From Larkinella rosea (lineage in GTDB: Bacteria > Bacteroidota > Bacteroidia > Cytophagales > Spirosomataceae): a DNA stretch of 64,000 bases. Position numbers and translations under genes: made by a program. The stretch covers positions 439,739-503,738 of the forward strand of contig NZ_RQJO01000011.1 in NCBI RefSeq assembly GCF_003858635.1. The letters are read 5' to 3'. Shown here one piece after another: positions 45,286 through 52,436 of the stretch (positions within the stretch are counted from its first letter, which is position 1; each line of letters opens with the position of its first letter). A model generated the notes under the pieces. That model was not told where the DNA came from and did not search any database. It was given only the letters and a program-made list of their open reading frames with translations.

Positions 45286-46703
45286 TAATGACGTATCGTT
45301 TTAGATGAATCAGCCTGATTCTGTAAAGTAACCTGTATACCGACATTGCGGAACGTATCCTGGCGAACAACCGCCTGAACCGGCAAATCTACGTTGCGAA
45401 AGTACACCTTTGTCAGCTGCAATTTCGTTTTGGGAGTGGTTTCAATGCCGGTTTTAAAACCGCTGATGACAATGTTCTCGACATGCACCGGACCGGAATG
45501 ACTGATCCGGAATGCCAGCGGTACTCGCGCACTGTCGGCCGGAACAAAAACCGTCAGCCGCTGATCACCCAGGAGGCTAAGCAGGGAATCGTTCAGTACG
45601 ACCGGTTTGGTCAGTCGGAACGTATCTGCGGGCAATGTCAACTGGTGATCGGGGCTTCGGGAAGCGGCTTGCAGCAGGGAGTCCAGTCGGGCAACCGCCG
45701 AGGAATCTACCGGAAACATGTCATCCGTCACGAGTTCGGCAGTACTGATAAGATCGTCGACAGGCCGATTGTTGTACCAAACCAGCCCAGCGATGCCACC
45801 AACCACGAACAGGCTCAACAGAATCCAGATGCCCAGCAGACTGCGTTGGGGCGGTTTTGGGTTTGGGGCAACCGCGTTGGGCCTGACGGGTGGGGCAGAA
45901 ACCGGTTTTGGTATGGACTTTCGGGCGGGCGGAATGGAACGCCCGTTGACCGGCGTCTCGTTCCGGGCCAGCACTACCGTAATATTATCGTTCCCGCCCT
46001 GCTCATTGGCCAGACGAATCAGCGCGGTTACCTGCTCGTCGAGGGACACGTTCTGATCCAGAACACTCCGGATCTGGGCCTGTGTAATCATATCGGTCAG
46101 GCCATCGCTGCACAGCAGCAGTTGATCGTCCGGCAGAAAATCCGTCTCGCCCGATTCCAGAAAATCCGGATCATCGACGCGGTGGTGCAGGGAGCCAACG
46201 TCGCGCAGAATTTCATTCCGTCGGGGGTGCTGCATGGCTTCGGCTTCCGTCAGTTCGGCCGCGTCTTCCCGCGCGCCCACCATCGAATGGTCGCGGGTGA
46301 GCTTTTCAAGGATGTCCCGGCGGTATCGGTACAGGCGGGTATCGCCCACGTGCACAAAATAGAGCTTATTCGTGCGACTGTCGGCCACGGCAGCCGTTAA
46401 CACGCAACACATTTGCGCCAGCTGGCGGTTTTGTTCACGCTGGCTGTTGATCTGGTTATTGGCAAAAACGACGGCTTCGCGCAGCATCGACAGCGGATCG
46501 CCGTTGGGTGTGGCCATATACTGTTCAATCGATTCCTTCGCGATAGCCGCAGCCCGGTCGCCCCCGGCATACCCGCCAACTCCATCAATCGCGGCCAGCA
46601 GCACGCTGGATTCCGACCAGATTGGTGTGCAGATAAAGGTATCCTGGTTATCGGTTCGGCGTTGGCCTACATCAGTCTGACCGGCAATTCGGAACGAATT
46701 CAT
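45285..46703 (-). CDS. Membrane-anchored PP2C-family protein phosphatase (PstP-like)
   Basis: 472 residues. The cytoplasmic PP2C domain (~1-245) has all metal motifs: 'RRTDNQD' (~15-21), 'AIDGVGGYAGGD' (~38-49), 'FVHVGDTRLYRY' (~116-127), 'LLCSDGLTDMI' (~196-206) and 'GGNDNITVVLAR' (~235-246). A Pro-rich linker and a single helix (~292-312, 'LGIWILLSLFVVGGIAGLVW') follow, then ~155 extracytoplasmic residues of short strands ('VHVENIVISGFKTGIETTP', 'KVYFRNVDLPVQA') that look like right-handed beta-helix turns. It should dephosphorylate the two kinases and their targets. PstP of actinobacteria has the same catalytic-helix-ectodomain order. Confidence 0.95.
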   Translation of the reverse strand: MNSFRIAGQTDVGQRRTDNQDTFICTPIWSESSVLLAAIDGVGGYAGGDRAAAIAKESIEQYMATPNGDPLSMLREAVVFANNQINSQREQNRQLAQMCCVLTAAVADSRTNKLYFVHVGDTRLYRYRRDILEKLTRDHSMVGAREDAAELTEAEAMQHPRRNEILRDVGSLHHRVDDPDFLESGETDFLPDDQLLLCSDGLTDMITQAQIRSVLDQNVSLDEQVTALIRLANEQGGNDNITVVLARNETPVNGRSIPPARKSIPKPVSAPPVRPNAVAPNPKPPQRSLLGIWILLSLFVVGGIAGLVWYNNRPVDDLISTAELVTDDMFPVDSSAVARLDSLLQAASRSPDHQLTLPADTFRLTKPVVLNDSLLSLLGDQRLTVFVPADSARVPLAFRISHSGPVHVENIVISGFKTGIETTPKTKLQLTKVYFRNVDLPVQAVVRQDTFRNVGIQVTLQNQADSSKTIRH

Positions 46704-46772
46704 TGAAAAAGGGAAACGTGAAAAATGGAACAGCTCTCGTTAAAGAACCGCTGACCGGACAAACTGTTGCCT

Positions 46773-46856
46773 TTACCGGGGTAAATCCCGAAAATGGCGG
46801 ATCACCAACAGCAGCACAAAAGCCAGTAAAAGAACCACAACCAAGGCATCAATCAT
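46773..46856 (-). CDS. 27-residue single-helix membrane microprotein (candidate)
   Basis: An ATG at 46856 opens a 27-codon frame ending TAA: 'MIDALVVVLL' + 'LAFVLLLVIR' + 'HFRDLPR'. It has an acidic N-terminus, ~17 straight hydrophobic residues and a basic C-terminal tail, as expected for a small membrane subunit with the basic end in the cytoplasm. The start overlaps the end of the FhaA-like gene by 8 bases, and the PP2C start is 70 bp downstream, so it would be translated within the operon. No family recognised; small size makes chance possible. Confidence 0.5.
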   Translation of the reverse strand: MIDALVVVLLLAFVLLLVIRHFRDLPR

Positions 46857-47856
46857 GACGTTGGAACGTTAACGTGACCATGCTATTGAGCAAAATCTGA
46901 GCCTGATCCGGCAGGGTGTACCAGTGCGGATTCGCCGGTTCGCTGCGGGGAATGAGTTGTTCGTTCACCCGCGTTTCGTTTCGGCTGAAGGAAGCGATCT
47001 GGAAATGCTGTAGTTCGTCGTTGTAGCGAATCCGGGCGTGGGGGTTCGATACGTATGCCGATTCGAGCAACAGGTAATTGGGAAAATGCTGGTTTTCGGG
47101 TTCTTTGCGGGCCACTACAATCTCCCGGTCGCGCATCAAATACGAATCTTCCTTGTTCAATTCCGCAATGTAGTGCGTGATCTGGGCCAGTCCGGCACCG
47201 TGGCTGCGCGGTAATCCCGGCGCCGGCTGGGGTGCAGAAGCTGCGGTCGAAGGTCGTGCCGTTGGGGCTTTGGGAATCTCAAACCGAAACTTGACCACAA
47301 ACGCCCCCGGTTCCCGAAAGTCGATATGCTGGAAGGTGTTGAAGTCAATATCTACTTTTTCGAACCGATTGGTCTGCTTGACCCGGCGGGTGACGTGAAT
47401 TCGATCGGCCGACTGAGCCTGTTCATTACCGGGTAAAATACCGGTCAGGGCACCGACCACTTTCACATCCGCCGGACCGATGGGCTCGCCCCCGAACTCG
47501 CGACCGCCCCCAAACTTGAAATACCAGCTGGAAGCCACCGGAACGATGTTTTCAAACTGCTCTTTCTTCGATTCGATGCGGTTTTTAAAAGCGTCGACGG
47601 CTTCGTTGACGATTACCGGGAAGGCATTCTGGCGCGCTTCGTACGTATCGGGATGCAGAATAATCAGAAAATGAGCGTTGAACAGCATACTTTTTCCGAC
47701 GGATTCGCGCTGCAAAGAATCTTCGAACGACGCAATCAGTTCGTTCAGAATGCGCGTATTGGTAACGGTAGCGATCGGATCGACCCGGGTTGGCTGGGAA
47801 GTCGGTACCAGTAGATTTCCTAATTTACTAAGCCAGTCGCTGGGCTGATCTGCCAT
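46849..47856 (-). CDS. FhaA-like protein: N-terminal FhaA_N-type region plus C-terminal divergent FHA domain
   Basis: 335 residues from ATG 47856 ('MADQPSDWLSKLGNLL'); the longer frame is unlikely. Region ~35-115 ('LNELIASFEDSLQRE', 'AHFLIILHPDTYEA', 'WYFKFGGG') recalls the N-terminal domain of mycobacterial FhaA (DUF3662) in order and spacing. The match is by eye only. The C-terminus (~255-335) carries 'LLLESAYVSNPHARIRYND' with the FHA S-x-x-H and R-x-N features and ends in strands 'ILLNSMVTLTFQ'. First gene of the kinase/phosphatase/cell-wall cluster. Cytoplasmic; possible phosphothreonine reader. Confidence 0.7.
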   Translation of the reverse strand: MADQPSDWLSKLGNLLVPTSQPTRVDPIATVTNTRILNELIASFEDSLQRESVGKSMLFNAHFLIILHPDTYEARQNAFPVIVNEAVDAFKNRIESKKEQFENIVPVASSWYFKFGGGREFGGEPIGPADVKVVGALTGILPGNEQAQSADRIHVTRRVKQTNRFEKVDIDFNTFQHIDFREPGAFVVKFRFEIPKAPTARPSTAASAPQPAPGLPRSHGAGLAQITHYIAELNKEDSYLMRDREIVVARKEPENQHFPNYLLLESAYVSNPHARIRYNDELQHFQIASFSRNETRVNEQLIPRSEPANPHWYTLPDQAQILLNSMVTLTFQRHD

Positions 47857-48087
47857 GAGTGAATTCCAGTTGAAGGATATTGAACCTTTAACGATGAATG
47901 TAAAAGATTTCTTTTGACCAATCACTAAGTTACTGCGTAGGAATTGGAGTTTACAAGGCCAATCGCACCCTTTTCAGTCCAGATTTATAGTTTTTACAAA
48001 ATAAGTCTGATATTTGAAGCCCGGCTTTCGGATTTGACGCACCGAACGGACCCGGGTTTTATAAACCCAATCCTACAATACTTTTTT

Positions 48088-49266
48088 ATGAAACAATACT
48101 TTCTCTCCGCCGTCCTGCTGGGCTTGCTGGTCGGCTGTAATAACTCCCAAAACAAAGCAGAATCTTCAACCATGTCGGATAGTACAAGTACAGTGACCGC
48201 CGATTCAGTGAGCGGTTTGCCGGAGCGTTCGCGTTTTCAGAAAGACGTTGATGGCAAAAAGAACGATTTATACGTGTTGACCAATTCCAAAGGCATGAAG
48301 GTCGCCATTACGAATTACGGCGGACGCATCGTCAGCATTCTGGTGCCGGATAAAACCGGTAAACTGGTGGATGTGAACCTGGGGCACAGCAGCATCGACG
48401 ATTACCTGGCGAACGAGTCGTTCTTCGGAACGCTGGTGGGTCGCTACGGAAACCGGATTGGCAAAGGGGAATTTAAGCTGGACGGAAAAACGTATAAACT
48501 GGCGACCAACAACGGCCCCAACTCGCTGCACGGCGGCAAAAAAGGCTTCAACGCCAAAATGTGGGATGCGACGCCAGCGGGTAACAATGTGCTGAAACTC
48601 CACTACACCTCGCCGGATGGAGAAGAAAATTACCCGGGTACGTTAAACGTCGACGTAACGTATACACTGACAGACGATAACGGAATCCGGATTGATTACC
48701 AGGCGACTACCGACAAGGCAACCGTTGTCAATCTGACCAATCACGCTTACTTCAATTTGAACGGCGAAGGCTCGGGCTCGGTGGCCGACCACCTCGTGGA
48801 AATCAAGGCCGATCGCTACACGCCGGTGGATGCCACGCTGATTCCGACGGGCGAACTGGCGAAGGTCGATGGAACCCCCTTCGATTTGCGGAAACCGGTG
48901 GCCATTGGGGATCGGCAGGATTCGGACGATCAGCAGATGAAAAACGGGGGCGGTTTTGATCACAATTTCGTACTGAACGGTGGCCAGACTGCTGAACCGC
49001 GGGTGATTGCGACGGTGACTTCACCCAAAACCGGTATCTCAATGGATGTGCTGACCACCGAACCGGGCGTGCAGTTCTACGGCGGTAACTTCCTGAACGG
49101 CAAACGCACCGGCAAAGCGGGAAAACCGTACGAAAAACGCAACGCGTTCTGCCTGGAAACGCAACATTTCCCCGATTCGCCAAACCAGCCGAAGTTCCCA
49201 ACAACGGTTCTGAAACCGGGCGAAACCTACAAAACCACGACGGAATACCGGTTTTCGGTGAAGTAA
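48088..49266 (+). CDS. galM: Aldose 1-epimerase (mutarotase), lipoprotein
   Basis: 392 residues from ATG 48088, which gives a lipoprotein signal ('KQYFLSAVLLGLLVGCNNSQ', lipobox L-V-G-C). An upstream in-frame start adds ~48 residues that hide the signal. Galactose-mutarotase fold: 'VAITNYGGRIVSILVPDKTG', 'NRIGKGEFKLDGKTY', 'NLTNHAYFNL' (catalytic His), 'GGGFDHNFVL', and 'FCLETQHFPDSPNQPKFP' (catalytic Glu). It interconverts alpha and beta anomers, here outside the cytoplasm. The next gene encodes a glycosidase, consistent with polysaccharide use. Confidence 0.95.
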   Translation: MKQYFLSAVLLGLLVGCNNSQNKAESSTMSDSTSTVTADSVSGLPERSRFQKDVDGKKNDLYVLTNSKGMKVAITNYGGRIVSILVPDKTGKLVDVNLGHSSIDDYLANESFFGTLVGRYGNRIGKGEFKLDGKTYKLATNNGPNSLHGGKKGFNAKMWDATPAGNNVLKLHYTSPDGEENYPGTLNVDVTYTLTDDNGIRIDYQATTDKATVVNLTNHAYFNLNGEGSGSVADHLVEIKADRYTPVDATLIPTGELAKVDGTPFDLRKPVAIGDRQDSDDQQMKNGGGFDHNFVLNGGQTAEPRVIATVTSPKTGISMDVLTTEPGVQFYGGNFLNGKRTGKAGKPYEKRNAFCLETQHFPDSPNQPKFPTTVLKPGETYKTTTEYRFSVK

Positions 49267-49276
49267 GTTAGTTGAG

Positions 49277-49381
49277 TTGTAACACAGGGTTGATCAGAGG
49301 ATATCAGGGTTGATCAGAGTTTTTTTTACTAAAATTTCCCCTGATCAACCCTGATATCCTCTGATCAACCCTGTGTTGCAA
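49277..49381. repeat. Near-perfect 41-bp inverted repeat between galM and the glycosidase gene
   Basis: Arms 49277-49317 and 49341-49381 pair at 40 of 41 positions with the remaining pair a G-U wobble. The 23-base loop contains T8. Each arm itself holds a direct repeat of CAGGGTTGATCAGAG with a 20-base period. It lies between two co-directional genes, ending 36 bp before the next ATG. Confidence 0.97.
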
Positions 49382-49417
49382 CCCCCAATTCTCTATAAAA
49401 TTTTTGAACAATCACTT

Positions 49418-50551
49418 ATGAATCAACTTCGATTAGTTCGACGGCTTACGTTGGCGGTTTTGCTGAGTGCGTCGTCTTTTTGGGCCATCGCGCAGCAGTG
49501 GACGCCGAAGCAGGCCAACGACTGGTACAAAAGCCAGCCGTGGCTGGTAGGAAGCAACTTTCTGCCCGCCAGCGCCATCAATCAACTGGAAATGTGGCAG
49601 GCCCAGAGCTTCGACCCGAAACGAATCGACAAGGAACTGGGCTACGCCGAAAGCCTGGGCATGAATACGATGCGGGTTTTTCTGCACGACATGGTGTGGC
49701 GGCAGGACGCCAAAGGGTTCAAAAACCGCATCGACCAATTTCTGGCGTTGTGCGCCAAACACAAAATCCGGCCGATGCTCGTGCTGTTCGATTCGTGCTG
49801 GGACCCGCAACCCAAGCTGGGCAAGCAACACGCCCCGGTTTTGGGTCGGCATAATTCGGGCTGGGTGCAGGGCCCCGGTGCGGCCATTCTGAGTGACAAA
49901 ACCAAATGGGAAAGCCTGCGGAGCTACGTGAAAGATGTGGTGGGCACCTTCCGGGCCGACAAGCGGATTCTGGCCTGGGATATCGTCAATGAACCGGACA
50001 ACGAAAATAGCAACAGCTACGGCAAAAACGGCAAAATCAAAACCGAACTGCCAAACAAAGCGCAATTGGGCGTTGAACTGGTGAAAGCCGGTTTTGGCTG
50101 GGCGCGCGAAGCGAAACCGACGCAGCCCATTACGTCCGGCCCCTGGAAAGGCGACTGGTCGTCGCTCGAAAAAATGGATGAGATGAACAAGTTTCTGGTG
50201 CAGAATTCCGACGTGATCACGTTCCACAACTACGGTCCGCCCGCCGAATTTCAGAAGCGCGTCAATGAACTCAAGAAGTTCGGTCGCCCGCTGATCTGTA
50301 CGGAATACATGGCTCGTCCGGCGGGAAGCACATTTGAAGGCTCGTTGCCGATTGCCAAAACCGAGCACGTGGGTATGATTAACTGGGGATTTGTGTCCGG
50401 CAAATCGAACACCATTTATCCGTGGGATTCGTGGCAGAAACAGTACACGGCCGAGCCGCCGGTCTGGTTCCACGATATTTTCCGTGAAAACGGACAACCC
50501 TACATTGCCGCCGAAACGACGTTCATCAGGAAGATGACGGGAAAAAAATAA
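49418..50551 (+). CDS. Secreted glycoside hydrolase, family-5-like (cellulase/mannanase fold)
   Basis: 378 residues from ATG 49418 with a signal peptide ('LTLAVLLSASSFWAIAQQ'). TIM-barrel features: 'GMNTMRVFLHDMVWRQ' (~85), 'LVLFDSCWDPQ' (~135), 'AWDIVNEPDNEN' (N-E-P, catalytic acid ~190-200), 'VITFHNYGPP' (~267) and 'PLICTEYMARP' (nucleophile Glu ~295). The pattern places it in the clan GH-A cellulase-like group, often labelled 1,4-beta-xylanase or mannanase in Bacteroidota; the substrate is not certain. It follows the extracytoplasmic mutarotase. Confidence 0.88.
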   Translation: MNQLRLVRRLTLAVLLSASSFWAIAQQWTPKQANDWYKSQPWLVGSNFLPASAINQLEMWQAQSFDPKRIDKELGYAESLGMNTMRVFLHDMVWRQDAKGFKNRIDQFLALCAKHKIRPMLVLFDSCWDPQPKLGKQHAPVLGRHNSGWVQGPGAAILSDKTKWESLRSYVKDVVGTFRADKRILAWDIVNEPDNENSNSYGKNGKIKTELPNKAQLGVELVKAGFGWAREAKPTQPITSGPWKGDWSSLEKMDEMNKFLVQNSDVITFHNYGPPAEFQKRVNELKKFGRPLICTEYMARPAGSTFEGSLPIAKTEHVGMINWGFVSGKSNTIYPWDSWQKQYTAEPPVWFHDIFRENGQPYIAAETTFIRKMTGKK

Positions 50552-50552
50552 A

Positions 50553-50645
50553 GGAAAAAAGGAGGAGGGGAGGAAAGGAGAAGGAGAACAGCAAATTTGA
50601 GCTGCGTTCGACCTTTCTTCCTTTCTTCCCCTCCTCCTTTTTTCC
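50553..50645. repeat. Long purine/pyrimidine hairpin between convergent genes
   Basis: GGAAAAAAGGAGGAGGGGAG... (50553-50584) is mirrored by ...CTTCCCCTCCTCCTTTTTTCC (50612-50645): 18 consecutive perfect pairs at the base, then wobble pairs, and an inner GAACAGC/GCTGcGTTC stem. Same class as 7407-7497 and 9896-9984. May terminate both convergent transcripts. Confidence 0.92.
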
Positions 50646-50650
50646 CTTTT

Positions 50651-50980
50651 CTAATTCTCCTGCATCTTCTCACCCGCTTTTTCTACTTTCTTCCCGGTTT
50701 TGCGTTTGGCTTCGCGGGCTTCCTGCTTCGTTTCTTTCGCGGTTTCGCGGACTTCATCGCCCGCATCGTCAGCTGCTTTTTTTACTTTTTTTCCGGCTTT
50801 TTTTGCCTTCTGCTTTACTTCCTGCGATGTTTCGCGGGTTTCATCACCTACTTCATCAGCCGCTTTTTTTACGGTTTGACCTGCATGGTGCGCGGTTTCT
50901 TTCGCTTCCTCTTTCACTGTCTGCGCATTTGCTGTAAACCCGAATGTGGCCAGCAGAGCGGCAATCCACAATTTTTTCAT
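50651..50980 (-). CDS. Secreted LEA/apolipoprotein-like helical repeat protein
   Basis: 109 residues from ATG 50980; this start gives a signal peptide ('KKLWIAALLATFGFTANAQT'). The mature part is almost only Lys, Glu, Ala, Asp, Thr and Gly, with two ~30-residue repeats opening 'VKKAADEVGDETRETSQEVK' and 'VKKAADDAGDEVRETAKETK'. This suggests amphipathic helices like late-embryogenesis-abundant or CsbD/YtjA-type stress proteins. No enzyme motif. Probably periplasmic; role in envelope or desiccation stress is inference only. Stands alone between convergent and upstream same-strand genes. Confidence 0.8.
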   Translation of the reverse strand: MKKLWIAALLATFGFTANAQTVKEEAKETAHHAGQTVKKAADEVGDETRETSQEVKQKAKKAGKKVKKAADDAGDEVRETAKETKQEAREAKRKTGKKVEKAGEKMQEN

Positions 50981-51048
50981 GATATTGGTTGGTAATGTTT
51001 TGTTTCTACTTCTATAAACCGTGTGGATCGTGAATTGTTGGGATAAAA

Positions 51049-51083
51049 ACAGAAAATCCTCCCGCCGGGGGAGGATTTTCTGT
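51049..51083 (-). terminator. Intrinsic terminator after the lipase-like gene
   Basis: 15-bp perfect stem ACAGAAAATCCTCCC / GGGAGGATTTTCTGT with a 5-base loop and, on the minus strand, a TTTTTA tail. It begins 25 bp after the stop. Confidence 0.92.
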
Positions 51084-51107
51084 TCAATCGATTGTGTAAC
51101 CGGTTGA

Positions 51108-52331
51108 TTACAGGATACTTGTGAAATAGGCATACGTGCCTAATAAATAATCCATGATAGCCGTGGAGTGATCTTTTCCCTCAATCGGTTTTATCTCGAC
51201 GTTGGTTGCGCCCCGTTTCCGCATGGCGTCGTAAGCATCCTGCGTATTGAAAAAGAACACCAGGTTATCCGATTTTCCGTGGTACAGATAAGTCGGCGTT
51301 TTAGGCTTCCAGTCGTACACATCGTTGTCTTTGATGGCGTTCAAAAAACCGGTATCGGTACCGTCGTTCACCGCTTTTTTAAAGCTGTCGGTAAAAATAT
51401 CACTGATGCTGGTATTGATCGTGACGTTGTACCCGTTTTGCGTGGCCTGCGTGGCATACGGTTCTTTCAGGTAATAACTCATCGGTTTGTTCAGCTTATA
51501 CAGGTTGTTGTACGTAATCATCGTCCACAAATACAGGCGATTGTAAGCGGCAATGCCGTGGGTTTTCTGGTTGATGATGTAATTCATGAAGGCCGATTTG
51601 TGATAAGCCCCGGCGCCCATGCTCGAAGCCGTCAGCGTAAATTCGGTCGGAAACTCTTCTTCAATTTTTTTCTGTAACGACATCGTGGCAAAACCGCCCT
51701 CCGAATAACCGCTGAGAAACAGCCGGTTATCCCACTTGATCGATTTGGCTTTCACAAACTCTTTGGCCGCCCGAAGCATATCCAGCGAAGCCGTTGCCAG
51801 TGATTCGCGGTGTTCGTACGTGTGCGGAATGGCTTTCGATTCGCCGTAACCGATGTAATCCGGGCAAACCATGATGAAGCCAATTGATGCAAACAGGGTG
51901 CCGCCAAAAGCCGCTTCACTGTTGGGACCGAAGTTCGACGGTGCGTCGGTATCGCTCAGAATCGTACCGTGCTGCTGGCTGAGCATTGGAACCGCTGGCA
52001 TAGTGGTTGTCGATGTCGGAACCAGAATCGCTCCCGACGCTTTGGTCGCTGTCCCGTCGGGCAACTTGGTGTTATACACCAGTTTATAAACTTTTACGTC
52101 GTATTTCAGCAAGACCGCAACGAGATTCTGGTATTGGGCCGGAAACTGCTGGCCAATTTGAGCGGCTAACTGTGTTTTGGTAAGCGAAGCTTCTTCATCG
52201 CTACTAACCAGGTAGGTATCAGGTTCCGGCTTTGGGTCGTCCGTTCCCTTATTGGCGGTATCACAGCCGGAAAACAGGACCGTAACGGCCAGGAGAAGTG
52301 ACAGTAGAAACTCCTTGCGATTGATCGTCAT
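51108..52331 (-). CDS. Lipoprotein alpha/beta hydrolase (secretory-lipase-like)
   Basis: 407 residues. The signal has a lipobox ('LLLAVTVLFSGCDT', L-F-S-G-C). Alpha/beta-hydrolase landmarks: 'VPMLSQQHGTI' (oxyanion region), nucleophile elbow 'FLSGYSEGGFATM' (G-x-S-x-G, ~205), 'TPTYLYHGKSDNLVFFFNTQ' (acid, ~345) and 'GKDHSTAIMDYLLG' (His, ~388). The layout resembles fungal/bacterial secretory lipases (LIP family) and acetyl-xylan or cephalosporin esterases; substrate uncertain. Outer-envelope localisation expected. A strong terminator follows. Confidence 0.88.
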   Translation of the reverse strand: MTINRKEFLLSLLLAVTVLFSGCDTANKGTDDPKPEPDTYLVSSDEEASLTKTQLAAQIGQQFPAQYQNLVAVLLKYDVKVYKLVYNTKLPDGTATKASGAILVPTSTTTMPAVPMLSQQHGTILSDTDAPSNFGPNSEAAFGGTLFASIGFIMVCPDYIGYGESKAIPHTYEHRESLATASLDMLRAAKEFVKAKSIKWDNRLFLSGYSEGGFATMSLQKKIEEEFPTEFTLTASSMGAGAYHKSAFMNYIINQKTHGIAAYNRLYLWTMITYNNLYKLNKPMSYYLKEPYATQATQNGYNVTINTSISDIFTDSFKKAVNDGTDTGFLNAIKDNDVYDWKPKTPTYLYHGKSDNLVFFFNTQDAYDAMRKRGATNVEIKPIEGKDHSTAIMDYLLGTYAYFTSIL

Positions 52332-52369
52332 TCGAAAAAGGTAAGATTATGTAGAAACAGGGTAGAAGA

Positions 52370-52398
52370 ACGGGCGTTTCCGGTCCGGAAACGCCCGT
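52370..52398 (-). terminator. Hairpin after the S9 peptidase gene
   Basis: A near-perfect palindrome ACGGGCGTTTCCGG / CCGGAAACGCCCGT, GC-rich, 39 bp past the peptidase stop. The T-tract is poor (TTCTTCT on the minus strand), so it is a strong hairpin but a less typical terminator. Confidence 0.65.
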
Positions 52399-52436
52399 AT
52401 AGTTAACAACGTTGAAAAGGGCTTAGTTCGTGTCGG

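Noticed and set aside
45483-46400. 305-codon open frame opposite the PP2C gene
   Set aside because: The PP2C strand has all phosphatase motifs in order; the antisense frame shows only shadow composition.
49433-50497. 354-codon open frame opposite the glycosidase gene
   Set aside because: The plus-strand product has a signal peptide and N-E-P catalytic motif; the antisense frame has no recognisable domain.
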